This document shows positions 1 to 7,596 of a stretch of DNA of 8,384 bases, in pieces. Made by a program: the position numbers and the translations under genes. The stretch spans positions 1 to 8,384 of the forward strand of contig CALABN010000151.1 in NCBI GenBank assembly GCA_937885735.1, written 5' to 3'. The notes under the pieces are model-generated. The model was not told the origin of the DNA. It saw only the letters and a list, made by a program, of their open reading frames with translations, and made no database searches. The stretch comes from an uncultured Bacteroidota bacterium. Its GTDB lineage: Bacteria; Bacteroidota; Bacteroidia; Bacteroidales; SZUA-534. How positions within the stretch are numbered: position 1 is the stretch's first letter; the number at the start of each line of letters is the position of its first letter.

Positions 1-192
1 ATACTCCTCTTTCTTATCTGGAATTATTCTCATGACAAGCTTCACCAAAACAGCAATAAGAGGTAACCAGATAAGTGTCATTGTAATATTAAAGCCTGTA
101 TGTGCATTTGCTATCTGTCTTGAAATAATATCCACTTCATTTCCCTTTGGTGAGAGGTATTGCACAAGCGAAGCATAAGGTTTAACAAACCA
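1..192 (-). pseudogene. Na/Pi-cotransporter-like protein, 5'-truncated remnant (partial)
   Basis: The minus strand is open for 64 codons, from just after an in-frame TAA at 193-195 to the window's left edge, where it continues. The translation contains SRQIANAHTGFN, then a hydrophobic helix (about residues 36-54) and a charged end, IIPDKKEEY. The QIANAHT-x-FN element followed by a membrane helix is a pattern I associate with the second repeat of Na/Pi cotransporter II family proteins, which often carry a PhoU domain further on. In that family this element lies well inside the transporter, after several helices, but here nothing convincing precedes it. No ATG occurs before residue 38, and only a GTG at 163-165 could start a short product. 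I therefore read it as the remaining part of a broken gene. A frameshift or an assembly break near 193 is an alternative. The family call rests on recall, without a search. Confidence 0.55.
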
Positions 193-219
193 TTAACACA
201 TTCCAATCGGCCCTTTGCA

Positions 220-227
220 TACTTTTG
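220..227 (+). promoter_or_regulatory. Candidate -7 promoter element for the gld operon
   Basis: TACTTTTG matches the Bacteroidota -7 consensus TAnnTTTG exactly and ends 22 bases before the gldA ATG, leaving room for a short leader. No clear TTTG-type -33 box is visible about 20 bases further upstream, so the match is one-sided. It is the best candidate in the short gap between the transporter remnant and gldA. Confidence 0.45.
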
Positions 228-249
228 GTGCTGTTTATTAGTTTTTTGA

Positions 250-1179
250 ATGGTGGACATAATTGTAAAAAATCTGACAAAGCGCTATGGAGCACAGCGT
301 GCCGTCGACAATCTGTCGTTTGAGGTCAAGACGGGCGAGATTCTCGGCTTCCTTGGCCCCAACGGTGCTGGGAAAACAACCACAATGAAGGCCATAACGG
401 GCTACATTGTGCCTACTGAAGGCTCTATCTCGGTTGGCAAGTACAATATTGCCGACAATGCCGACAAAGTCAAGCAGTTGATTGGCTACCTGCCCGAACA
501 CAATCCGTTGTATCTGGATATGAATGTGATTGACTATCTGCGATATGTTGCAAAACTGCAGAAAATCAGGCCTGACAAAATCAACGACCGCATTTATGAA
601 ATGGTAAAGGTTTGCGGACTCGACGGCGAGAAGCACAAGCGCATAAGCGAATTGTCGAAAGGATACCGTCAGCGAGTGGGGTTGGCGCAGGCTCTTATTC
701 ACGACCCACAGGTGCTGATTCTTGACGAGCCGACAGCGGGCCTTGACCCAAACCAGATAGTTGAAATCCGTGAGTTGATTCGTCGCATTGCGCGCGAGAA
801 GACCATTATCTTGAGTTCGCACATATTGGCGGAAGTGGAGGCCACCTGCGACCGCATCTTGATAATTAACAAAGGTCGCATTGTTGCTGACGGAACGGCC
901 GAACAGTTGCGCAAGGCGGAGCAAGGCAGTGAGTTTGTGAAAGTGACCATTGAAGATGCTGACAGCAATTTGGCTGTCAGAGCGTTGCAGGCGCTTGACA
1001 CCGTTGAAATGGTCGATTTGGTGAAGGACAAGCCTAATTCGTTTGAGGTGCACAGCCGTCCTGAAATGTCGTGCAAGCGTGACATTTTCAACATTTGCGT
1101 GAAAAACGGCTGGACATTGACCGAACTTACGCCAGTTGAAATGAAATTGGAAGATGTCTTCCGTGAAGTGACCAAATAG
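250..1179 (+). CDS. gldA: GldA-type ABC transporter ATP-binding protein
   Basis: This is the cytoplasmic ATPase that would power the GldF/GldG membrane complex. The 309-residue protein has a complete nucleotide-binding domain: Walker A GPNGAGKTT (36-44), the YLPEHNPLY segment in the Q-loop region (80-88), ABC signature LSKGYRQRVGLA (135-146), Walker B VLILDEP (155-161), D-loop AGLDP (163-167) and switch SSH (189-191). A C-terminal extension (about 225-309) ends in LEDVFREVT, the usual tail of ABC-2 type ATPases. The length fits GldA. The start is fixed, because a TGA lies directly before the ATG in the same frame and the next Met is residue 45. No Shine-Dalgarno sequence is visible, as is normal for the phylum. 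GldA is required for gliding in Flavobacterium johnsoniae; orthologues in non-gliding relatives have no established substrate. The specific GldA assignment is supported by the downstream gldF and gldG genes. Confidence 0.93.
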   Translation: MVDIIVKNLTKRYGAQRAVDNLSFEVKTGEILGFLGPNGAGKTTTMKAITGYIVPTEGSISVGKYNIADNADKVKQLIGYLPEHNPLYLDMNVIDYLRYVAKLQKIRPDKINDRIYEMVKVCGLDGEKHKRISELSKGYRQRVGLAQALIHDPQVLILDEPTAGLDPNQIVEIRELIRRIAREKTIILSSHILAEVEATCDRILIINKGRIVADGTAEQLRKAEQGSEFVKVTIEDADSNLAVRALQALDTVEMVDLVKDKPNSFEVHSRPEMSCKRDIFNICVKNGWTLTELTPVEMKLEDVFREVTK

Positions 1180-1215
1180 ATGTTAAAATATAATCTCATT
1201 GATTTACAGTAGATA

Positions 1216-1935
1216 ATGAAACAGGTTTGGACAATTGCTTGCCATGAGTTGAGGTCGCATTTCGATTCTCTTATGGCATATATATTATTGGTGCTGTTCC
1301 TTGGGTTCAGTGGCATTTTTACCTGGTTTTACGGCAACGACATATTTATGTATGGCCAGGCTTCGTTGCAGGTGTTCTTCTCAATTGCCTATGTTACATT
1401 GTTTTTGCTGATTCCAGCCTTGACAATGAAATCGATAGCGGAGGAGGTGAGAACTGGCACCATTGAAATGTTGCTGACAAAGCCGTTGACGTGTTGGCAG
1501 GTTGTTTGTGGTAAGTATTTGGCAATCATATTGTTGATAGTTATTGCCTTGTTGTTGACATTGCCGTATTACATTTCAGTGTCGTGTCTTGGCAATGTCG
1601 ACCACGGTGCAGTTCTGTGCGGGTATTTCGGCCTGTTGCTTATGAGCAGTGCCTATGTTGGAATAGGTCTTTGGGCAAGTTCCGTCACTAACAACCAGAT
1701 TGTAAGTTTCCTGTTGGCTTTGCTTGTCGGCTTTTTCTTTCATATGATTTTTGGAATGATAGGTCATCAGTTCGGTGGAATGTTGGGCCAGTTGGCTGTC
1801 GGGTTCGATATGAACTCGCATTTTGAAAGCATTTCAAGGGGAGTGATTGACTCAAAGGATGTTATTTATTTTGCTTCAGTCACTTTTGCAGGATTGTTTT
1901 TGGCTGAAAAATCGTTGGAGTCTAAAATTGCTTGA
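1216..1935 (+). CDS. gldF: GldF-type ABC transporter permease
   Basis: This is the membrane-spanning partner of GldA. The 239-residue protein shows about six hydrophobic helices, near residues 20-39, 51-70, 101-122, 132-154, 162-183 and 214-230. The cytosolic stretch EEVRTGTIEMLLTKP (76-90), then VCGKYLA (97-103), is the hallmark of ABC-2 permeases of the GldF type. HFESISRGVIDSKDVIYF (202-219), before the last helix, is likewise typical. The length is usual for the family. It starts 36 bp after the gldA stop; an in-frame TAG two codons upstream (1210-1212) rules out an earlier start. It runs into gldG with only 2 bp between. Together with GldA and GldG it would form an exporter-like complex in the inner membrane. 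Its substrate cannot be read from the sequence. Confidence 0.92.
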   Translation: MKQVWTIACHELRSHFDSLMAYILLVLFLGFSGIFTWFYGNDIFMYGQASLQVFFSIAYVTLFLLIPALTMKSIAEEVRTGTIEMLLTKPLTCWQVVCGKYLAIILLIVIALLLTLPYYISVSCLGNVDHGAVLCGYFGLLLMSSAYVGIGLWASSVTNNQIVSFLLALLVGFFFHMIFGMIGHQFGGMLGQLAVGFDMNSHFESISRGVIDSKDVIYFASVTFAGLFLAEKSLESKIA

Positions 1936-1937
1936 TT

Positions 1938-3455
1938 ATGAAGACAAGACATTCAGTTGGATATATAATTTCGATATTGGTAATCATATTGATTGTCAAT
2001 GTTATATCGGATAAACTGTTTTCCCGTATCGATTTTACGGGCGACAACAGATACACGTTGAGCAAGGCTACAAGGAACATTGTCGGGAACTTGGATGAAA
2101 CGGTAACCATAACAGCTTATTTTTCAGAGGATTTGCCTGCTGAAATTGTCCGTTCAAAACGCGAATTCAAGGATTTGCTTATTGAATACCGAAACTTGTC
2201 GCACGGGCAGTTGGAGTTTGATTTTGTCAATCCGTCGGAGTCGGAAGAATTGGAGAACGAGGCCATTCAGTCGGGCATCTATCCTGTAATGATTAATGTC
2301 CGTGAGAAAGACCAGGTGCGCCAGCAAAAGGCATTTTTGGGCGCGGTGGTTGAAAAGGGCGACAAACGCGAGATTATCCCGTTCATTCAGCCCGAAATGG
2401 CCATTGAATACACGTTGTCGTCGGCTATTCGCAAAATGTCGTCTGGCAAGCGTCCGTTAGTGGGTTTTCTGCAAGGTCACGGCGAGCCGTCGCCATATTC
2501 AATGCAACAGGTGATGTCTGAACTGTCGGTTATGTACGATGCACGTTTAATAGACCTTGATATTGACAGCAAAATGCTTGACAGTGTGTCAACTTTGGTG
2601 ATTATTGCACCTGCCGATACCATTCCTACCGAACATTTTGCATTGATTGACAGATTTATGGGCAATGGAGGCAATGTCTTTGTATGTGCTGAAAGAGTGA
2701 ATGCAAGCCTTGACAATTTGTTTGTCGGCGAACTTAATACGGGTCTTGAAAAATGGCTGTCTGACAAGAATATAAGCGTGGATTGCAAGTTGGCAATCGA
2801 CAATTATTGCGCGAATGTCAATGTACAGCAACAACAGGGAATGTATCGTGTAAATGTTCAAAAACAGTTTCCTTATGTGCCTTTTGTGAGCAATTTCAGC
2901 AGTCACCCCATTACAAGCGGATTGGAGCAGGTTCAGTTGCAGTTTGCGAGTCCCGTGGTTTACACGGGCGATTCAACGGCAACATTTAAGTCGCTTTTGT
3001 TCACTTCCGACAAGTCCGCGACACTCAATGTGCCTACAAACATTGATGTCCAGCGACAATGGTCGGCCCGCGATTTTCCGTTAGGTGAAATTCCTCTTGG
3101 CGGATTGATTGAAGGCACCGTTGGTGGAATACCGAATGTAAAAATGGTTGTTATTGGCGATGGCGATTTTGCATTGAACGGTGACCCTCGTCAGCCTCAT
3201 CAGCAGTCCGACGATAATATCAGCCTGTTTGTCAATTCCATTGATTATCTGTCAGATGATACAGGGTTGATAGAGTTGCGCACCAAAGGAATCACTTCAA
3301 GGCCGATAGAGCAACTTGACGATGCAATGCGGTCGTTTGTAAAATGGTTAAATGTGCTTTTGCCTATTGTCCTGGTTATTTTGATTGGCATTATCAGGTA
3401 TCAGCAACAGCGCAACTTGCGCATAAAGAGAATGGAGGAAGGTTATGTTGAATAG
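1938..3455 (+). CDS. gldG: GldG-type ABC transporter auxiliary/substrate-binding protein
   Basis: This is the large membrane-anchored, mostly periplasmic subunit of the GldAFG transporter. From the ATG at 1938 it has 505 residues: an N-terminal helix (about 7-24), a long soluble region of the ABC_transp_aux type, and a C-terminal helix (about 471-487) followed by a basic tail. Family-like segments include DNRYTLSKAT (36-45), GFLQGHGEP (176-184), VVIGDGDFALN (404-414) and SLFVNSIDYLSDDTG (429-443). I chose the ATG, 2 bp after the gldF stop. A TTG at 1932 that overlaps the gldF stop codon as TTGA would add two residues and cannot be excluded. The gene overlaps the next one by 11 bp. In Flavobacterium, GldG is needed for gliding; elsewhere its role is unknown. 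The two-helix topology with a large outer domain matches known GldG proteins. Confidence 0.92.
   Translation: MKTRHSVGYIISILVIILIVNVISDKLFSRIDFTGDNRYTLSKATRNIVGNLDETVTITAYFSEDLPAEIVRSKREFKDLLIEYRNLSHGQLEFDFVNPSESEELENEAIQSGIYPVMINVREKDQVRQQKAFLGAVVEKGDKREIIPFIQPEMAIEYTLSSAIRKMSSGKRPLVGFLQGHGEPSPYSMQQVMSELSVMYDARLIDLDIDSKMLDSVSTLVIIAPADTIPTEHFALIDRFMGNGGNVFVCAERVNASLDNLFVGELNTGLEKWLSDKNISVDCKLAIDNYCANVNVQQQQGMYRVNVQKQFPYVPFVSNFSSHPITSGLEQVQLQFASPVVYTGDSTATFKSLLFTSDKSATLNVPTNIDVQRQWSARDFPLGEIPLGGLIEGTVGGIPNVKMVVIGDGDFALNGDPRQPHQQSDDNISLFVNSIDYLSDDTGLIELRTKGITSRPIEQLDDAMRSFVKWLNVLLPIVLVILIGIIRYQQQRNLRIKRMEEGYVE
3434..3442 (+). promoter_or_regulatory. Strong Shine-Dalgarno sequence for the DUF4340 gene
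   Basis: GGAGGAAGG lies inside the last codons of gldG, with its GGAGG core (3434-3438) six bases before the ATG at 3445. The other genes here have no comparable site. It supports the 3445 start and suggests that this overlapping gene is translated by its own initiation. The purine run is also a by-product of the gldG codons Met-Glu-Glu-Gly, so selection for ribosome binding is an inference. Confidence 0.55.
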
Positions 3456-3993
3456 CAGACGTTCAATTATTGTTGTCGCCACTTTGCTGTTGTTGTCGGT
3501 GGCGTGCGTTGTTTCTGTCTTGGCCGACCGCAGTGCCGACCGTTCGTTCCGTAATCTGGTAGTGTCGGTTGATACGGCTCGGATTCAGTCTATCAATATT
3601 GATGTGTTCAACAACGACACGGCATTGATTTTGAACAAGAAAAATGGTGCTTGGGTGGTGACTGTGCCTACTGGCGATATGGATGCCAACCAAAGTCAGG
3701 TGGACGAGTTGTTGGAGTACCTGTCGGGAATAGTGGCCGTGAGGCAGATGTCCAACAGTGAGCAGTCGTGGGCTCGCTACGGAGTTGATGGCGAGAAGTG
3801 CACGCATATTGTTGTTAATGGCAAAAAGCGTGTCCTTGCCGATTTTTATTGTGGCAAGGTTGAATTCGACCAACAGACAGGACAGATATGGACATACGTG
3901 CGCAATGCCGATGAGCCTAATGTTTACAAGGTCAACGGATATCTGAATATGGTGACAAACCGAAGTTTTTCAACTTGGGTCAGAAAATATTGA
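3445..3993 (+). CDS. Membrane-anchored DUF4340-like protein, fourth gene of the gld cluster
   Basis: A 182-residue protein of unknown biochemical function. Residues 8-27 form one N-terminal hydrophobic segment, probably an uncleaved anchor, though a signal peptide is possible. The rest is soluble and presumably periplasmic. SINIDVFNNDTALILNKKNGAWVV (motif core about 50-73) followed by a Val-rich linker and later WARYGVDGE resembles DUF4340, which typically reads as repeated strands around a Trp near 'W.v..P.. ..a....v..ll..l'. It ends in SFSTWVRKY. DUF4340 proteins are commonly encoded next to gldG-like genes, and here the gene overlaps gldG by 11 bp, so it is probably a subunit or accessory of the same complex. 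It is shorter than many DUF4340 proteins I recall. An in-frame TAA at 3424-3426 and the GGAGG site support the start. The domain call is from recall. Confidence 0.78.
   Translation: MLNSRRSIIVVATLLLLSVACVVSVLADRSADRSFRNLVVSVDTARIQSINIDVFNNDTALILNKKNGAWVVTVPTGDMDANQSQVDELLEYLSGIVAVRQMSNSEQSWARYGVDGEKCTHIVVNGKKRVLADFYCGKVEFDQQTGQIWTYVRNADEPNVYKVNGYLNMVTNRSFSTWVRKY
3959..3980 (-). terminator. Possible weak terminator hairpin downstream of miaB
   Basis: The arms ACC-x-AAGTT and AACTT-x-GGT pair (3959-3967 with 3972-3980) around a four-base loop, with one internal mismatch, giving eight pairs. Read on the minus strand, the loop is GAAA, a stable GNRA tetraloop, and the stem is followed by TTGT, only a short T-rich run. 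It lies 20-41 bases past the miaB stop and inside the end of the oppositely oriented DUF4340 gene. The plus strand has no T-run after the stem. The structure is clear but its termination role is uncertain. Confidence 0.25.
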
Positions 3994-3999
3994 TGCTTG

Positions 4000-5319
4000 T
4001 CAGTCAACCAGTTCGCCAATCAGGGTGGCCGATGTGCAACTTTTGATTCTTACATTGACGTAGTCGCCAGGTTTCTGCCCATTGTACGGAAATACAATCA
4101 TCTTGTTTTGTGAACTGCGTCCGCACCATTCGGCATCTGAACGTTTGCTCGGTCCTTCCACTAGCACTTCGAATGTCTTGCCAATGTCGCGTTTGTTCGA
4201 CTCTTCCGATAGTTTGTTTTGAAGTTCGATTATTTGTTGCAGACGTGCCACCTTCACTTCTTCAGGAATGTTGTCTGGCATAACCTTCGACGCCCTCGTT
4301 CCAGGCCGTTCAGAGTATTTGAACATAAAGGCCGAATCGAACTTTGCCCATTTGAAAAGGTCGAGTGTGAGTTGCTGGTCTTCTTCAGTCTCGGAGTGGA
4401 ATCCGCAGAACACGTCGGTTGAAATGGCGCAGTCTGGAATAAACTTGCGTATGGCCTCAATTCGGTCCATATACCACTCGCGAGTGTATTTGCGGTTCAT
4501 AGCCGACAGAATCTCGTTGCTTCCGCTTTGTACGGGCAGGTGAATGTGCTTGCAGATGTTCTTGTATTTTGCAATTACCTGCAAGGTCTCGTCGGCCATA
4601 TCTTTTGGGTGGCTTGTCGAGAATCGGATTCTTATTGACGGGAATTTTACTGCAACAGTTTCAAGCAGTTGCGGAAACTTTATCTCTTCACCGTTGCTGA
4701 TGAACTTGTATGAATTGACGTTTTGCCCCAAAAGCGTGACTTCCTTGTAGCCTTTTTGCTCAAGGTCGGCCATTTCGTTGAGGATGTCGGCAATGTCGCG
4801 ACTGCGTTCGCGTCCGCGGGTGTAAGGCACGATGCAGTATGAGCAGAAATTGTTGCAACCGCGCATAATGCTTACAAATGCCGAAACGCCATTGGTCTCG
4901 ATGCGTGTTGGGCAGATGCCGGCGTAGGTCTCTGTTGTAGAGAGTTCGATGTTGATTGCAGGTTCGCCTTTCTGTGCCAATTCAACAAGAGTTGGCAAAC
5001 TCAAGTAGGCATCGGGGCCAGCCACAATGTCGACAGCCTTGCCGTTCAATAGTTCTTCGCCCAAACGTTCTGCCATACAGCCAATTACGCCGACAAGCAG
5101 GTTGGGGCGTTTTTTCTTCATCTGTTGCAGACCTTCCAGTTTCGACCAAATTCGTTGTTCGGCATTGTCGCGTATTGAGCAGGTGTTCAGCAGAATAAGG
5201 TCGGCATCTTCTTTCTGGTGCGTGATTTCAAATTGCGATTCCAAAATTGAAGCAACCACTTCGCTGTCGGCCACGTTCATTTGGCAACCGTATGTTTCTA
5301 TATATAGTTTCTTGCTCAT
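4000..5319 (-). CDS. miaB: MiaB, tRNA-2-methylthio-N6-dimethylallyladenosine synthase
   Basis: This radical-SAM enzyme adds a methylthio group to C2 of i6A at position 37 of tRNAs that read UNN codons, which improves codon pairing and frame maintenance. The 439-residue protein has all three expected parts. The N-terminal MTTase domain carries cluster cysteines C12 (ETYGCQMN), C47 (NTCS) and C81 (GCMAERLG). The radical-SAM domain carries CNNFCSYC (C155, C159, C162), GQNVNSY (198-204) and FSTSHPKD (233-240). The C-terminal TRAM domain (about 380-438) includes NKMIVFP. The length is normal for MiaB. The NVNSY motif and the CNNFCSYC spacing favour MiaB over RimO or MtaB. A TAA directly before the ATG in frame fixes the start. 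It lies 13 bp downstream of the RelA/SpoT-type gene and has no promoter of its own that I can see, so it is probably co-transcribed. Its end faces the DUF4340 gene with 6 bp between stops. Confidence 0.97.
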   Translation of the reverse strand: MSKKLYIETYGCQMNVADSEVVASILESQFEITHQKEDADLILLNTCSIRDNAEQRIWSKLEGLQQMKKKRPNLLVGVIGCMAERLGEELLNGKAVDIVAGPDAYLSLPTLVELAQKGEPAINIELSTTETYAGICPTRIETNGVSAFVSIMRGCNNFCSYCIVPYTRGRERSRDIADILNEMADLEQKGYKEVTLLGQNVNSYKFISNGEEIKFPQLLETVAVKFPSIRIRFSTSHPKDMADETLQVIAKYKNICKHIHLPVQSGSNEILSAMNRKYTREWYMDRIEAIRKFIPDCAISTDVFCGFHSETEEDQQLTLDLFKWAKFDSAFMFKYSERPGTRASKVMPDNIPEEVKVARLQQIIELQNKLSEESNKRDIGKTFEVLVEGPSKRSDAEWCGRSSQNKMIVFPYNGQKPGDYVNVRIKSCTSATLIGELVD

Positions 5320-5332
5320 TTACAAATGATTG

Positions 5333-7567
5333 TTAATGTAGAAAATCGTTTTTCAGTTCGGTCTTTTCATCAAGCAGGTCGCGTGTGACGTGCGATATGC
5401 CTTTGATTTTCGACAAATCTTTGATAATCTCTGAAAGGAACTCGTTGTTATGCACATACACGTCGATTGTTCCTTCGAAAATTCCGTCGTGGCAGTCGAT
5501 GTTTATGGCGCGTAGGTTCACGTCGAGTTGGTTTGTGACAATCTTTGTCACCTTGTTGAGTGCGTCAGGGTTGTATATTCCTTTTATTTTGATGCGACCC
5601 AAATAGGCCATTAGTTTGTGCGATGTCCATTCAACCTTGACAACATTGGCGCTGTCGCTTGAACTCAACTTTATGGCATTAGGGCACGATGTGCTGTGGA
5701 TAATCAGTTCGTCGTCGGCAATGCGGTAGCCAATCACGTCGTCGCCAGGTATTGGGTGACAGCAAGTTGCGATTTGGAATCCTTGTGTGTCGTCGTCCAC
5801 AACCAGGGGCTTTGACTTGTCGAACTTTTGGGTGGCGTTGTTTTTTGACTTTGATATTCCCCAAAAACGCATCCACTTGCTACGCGAGCGTTTTTCCATA
5901 ATGTTCTTGAACTCGTCGACCGAAATCTTTTGCGTTCCCAACTTGAAGTAGAGCTCGTCTTTGTTTCGGGTTTGGTAGTAGTTGTATAGCTTTCGGAAAA
6001 TGTTCGAACTGATTTGCATCTTGGTTTGTTCCAAAAGCCATTCAAGGTGCAGTTTGCCTTCAGTTGAGGCATTTTTGCGTTGGTCTTTGAAGAAACTCTT
6101 GATAGTGTTTCGAGCCTTGGCCGTGGTGACGTAGTCAATCCATTCTGGTTCAGGCTGTTGCTTGTCCGAAGTCAGGATTTCAATCTGGTCGCCAGCGTTA
6201 AGTTCTTGGTTTAGTGACACTAGCTTGTGGTTGACCTTTGCGCCGTAGGCGTGGTATCCAACTTGAGAGTGGATGTCGAAGGCGAAGTCGAGAACTGTTG
6301 ACTTGGCAGGAAGTGTCACCGATTCGCCCTTTGGCGTAAATACGGTTATTTCCGATGCGAACAGGTTCAACTTGAACTCGTCGAGGAAGTCGAATGCGTC
6401 CGTTTTTGGGTCTTCGAGCATTTTCCTGATTTCGAAAATCCACTTGTCGAGTTCGTTTTCCGACGTGGTGTTTTCCTTGTATTTCCAGTGAGCGGCGTAG
6501 CCACGTTCGGCAATTTCGTTCATTCGCCGTGAGCGAATCTGTACTTCAACCCATTGGCCGCCAGGACCCATTACGGTTGTGTGCAGAGCCTCGTAACCGT
6601 TTGATTTAGGCTGGCTAATCCAGTCGCGAATACGGTCTGGACGAGGTGCGTAAAGGTCAGTTATTATGGAATATATGGCCCAACATTGTGTCTTTTCAGG
6701 AATGTTTGGGTCAGGGTCGAAGATGATGCGGATGGCAAACAAGTCATAAATCTCATCGAGCGCAACCTTTTTGGTTTCCATTTTGTGCCAAATGGAATAA
6801 ATTGACTTGGGTCTTCCAGTTATTTCGTAAGTGTATTTTTCGGCATTTAAGCGGGCCGTAATAGGCAATGAGAAACGGTTGATGTAAGTGAACCGCTTCA
6901 TCTCGTTTGTCTTTATAAATTCAGATATTCGCTGATATTCAAGAGGATGGTGATATTTAAGGCAAAGGTCCTCGAGTTCTGTCTTTATTGAATACAAACC
7001 CAAACGGTGAGCAAGAGGCGCATATATGAAAAGCGTCTCGCTGGCAATCTTCAGTTGTTTGTTTGGTGGCATACTGTCGAGGGTTCGCATATTGTGCAGG
7101 CGGTCGGCGAGTTTGATGAAAATCACTCGCAGGTCGTCGGCCATTGTCATGATAATCTTCTTGAAATTCTCGGCTTGCAGGTTAGTCTGTCCGTCAAAAA
7201 CGCCAGCAATCTTTGTAAGTCCGTCCACAATGTTAGCAATCTTGTCGCCGAACTGAAGCTTTATGTCTTCAATGGTGAAGTCGGTGTCTTCGACAACGTC
7301 GTGAAGCAGAGCCGACACAATTGATTTAGTGCCCAATCCAATCTCGGTAGTGGCAATCTTGGCTACTGCAATAGGGTGCAGGATGTAAGGCTCGCCCGAT
7401 TTGCGTCGCATATTTGCGTGGGCACCATTTGCAAGGTTGAATGCTTTGGTAATCAAGGTTTTGTCTTCTGGGCTTTGAGACAGCCGTGCCGATTGAAGCA
7501 AGTCTTGGAAATGGTCCTGAATCAGTTGCCTTTCTTCGTCAGTAAAGTCAGAGTTTTTTGCATCCAT
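5333..7567 (-). CDS. rel: Bifunctional RelA/SpoT-type (p)ppGpp synthetase/hydrolase
   Basis: A cytoplasmic, ribosome-associated stringent-response enzyme that makes and degrades the alarmone (p)ppGpp. The 744-residue protein has the full long-RSH order. The HD hydrolase domain (about 48-200) has H64, H89-D90 in LLHDVVEDTDF, and KLADRLHNMRTL (152-163). The synthetase domain (about 245-365) has GRPKSIYSIWHKM (251-263), DLFAIRII (275-282), KSNGYEALHTTV (321-332) and VEVQIRS (340-346). A TGS domain (about 405-467) begins ITVFTPKGE. A Cys-rich zinc-finger-like segment has TCCHPIPGD (601-609) and C628. An ACT domain fills about 655-733. The hydrolase residues look intact, so both activities are expected. 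An in-frame TAA at 7583-7585 leaves the ATG at 7567 as the first start. It heads the rel-miaB operon. Some Bacteroidota carry two long RSH genes, so whether this one is 'relA' or 'spoT' by name cannot be settled here. Confidence 0.96.
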   Translation of the reverse strand: MDAKNSDFTDEERQLIQDHFQDLLQSARLSQSPEDKTLITKAFNLANGAHANMRRKSGEPYILHPIAVAKIATTEIGLGTKSIVSALLHDVVEDTDFTIEDIKLQFGDKIANIVDGLTKIAGVFDGQTNLQAENFKKIIMTMADDLRVIFIKLADRLHNMRTLDSMPPNKQLKIASETLFIYAPLAHRLGLYSIKTELEDLCLKYHHPLEYQRISEFIKTNEMKRFTYINRFSLPITARLNAEKYTYEITGRPKSIYSIWHKMETKKVALDEIYDLFAIRIIFDPDPNIPEKTQCWAIYSIITDLYAPRPDRIRDWISQPKSNGYEALHTTVMGPGGQWVEVQIRSRRMNEIAERGYAAHWKYKENTTSENELDKWIFEIRKMLEDPKTDAFDFLDEFKLNLFASEITVFTPKGESVTLPAKSTVLDFAFDIHSQVGYHAYGAKVNHKLVSLNQELNAGDQIEILTSDKQQPEPEWIDYVTTAKARNTIKSFFKDQRKNASTEGKLHLEWLLEQTKMQISSNIFRKLYNYYQTRNKDELYFKLGTQKISVDEFKNIMEKRSRSKWMRFWGISKSKNNATQKFDKSKPLVVDDDTQGFQIATCCHPIPGDDVIGYRIADDELIIHSTSCPNAIKLSSSDSANVVKVEWTSHKLMAYLGRIKIKGIYNPDALNKVTKIVTNQLDVNLRAINIDCHDGIFEGTIDVYVHNNEFLSEIIKDLSKIKGISHVTRDLLDEKTELKNDFLH

Positions 7568-7596
7568 TGTTGGTGTTTTAGCTTATTAGTTTTGGG

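Noticed and set aside
487..513. Glu in place of Gln in the GldA Q-loop region (YLPEHNPLY).
   Set aside because: An LPE sequence at this point is common in ABC-2 type ATPases and, as far as I recall, usual in GldA itself, so it is not a sign of an inactive enzyme.
238..1053. A 271-codon open frame on the minus strand opposite gldA.
   Set aside because: It lies wholly within a gene with a complete set of ABC ATPase motifs. Its translation shows no recognisable domain, and it looks like a by-product of gldA codon usage.
699..1316. A 205-codon minus-strand open frame across the gldA-gldF junction.
   Set aside because: It is Ser/Thr/Arg-rich without motifs and runs through two clearly coding plus-strand genes, so it is an antisense shadow.
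1932..1937. TTG start for gldG overlapping the gldF stop as TTGA.
   Set aside because: It would add only two residues, and an ATG follows immediately at 1938. The ATG is the simpler choice, though the TTG is not excluded.
5734..6138. A 134-codon minus-strand frame inside rel in a shifted frame.
   Set aside because: The rel frame is unbroken through this region and carries the expected linker and CCHP motif. The alternative frame is low-complexity Ser/Thr/Lys/Arg sequence.
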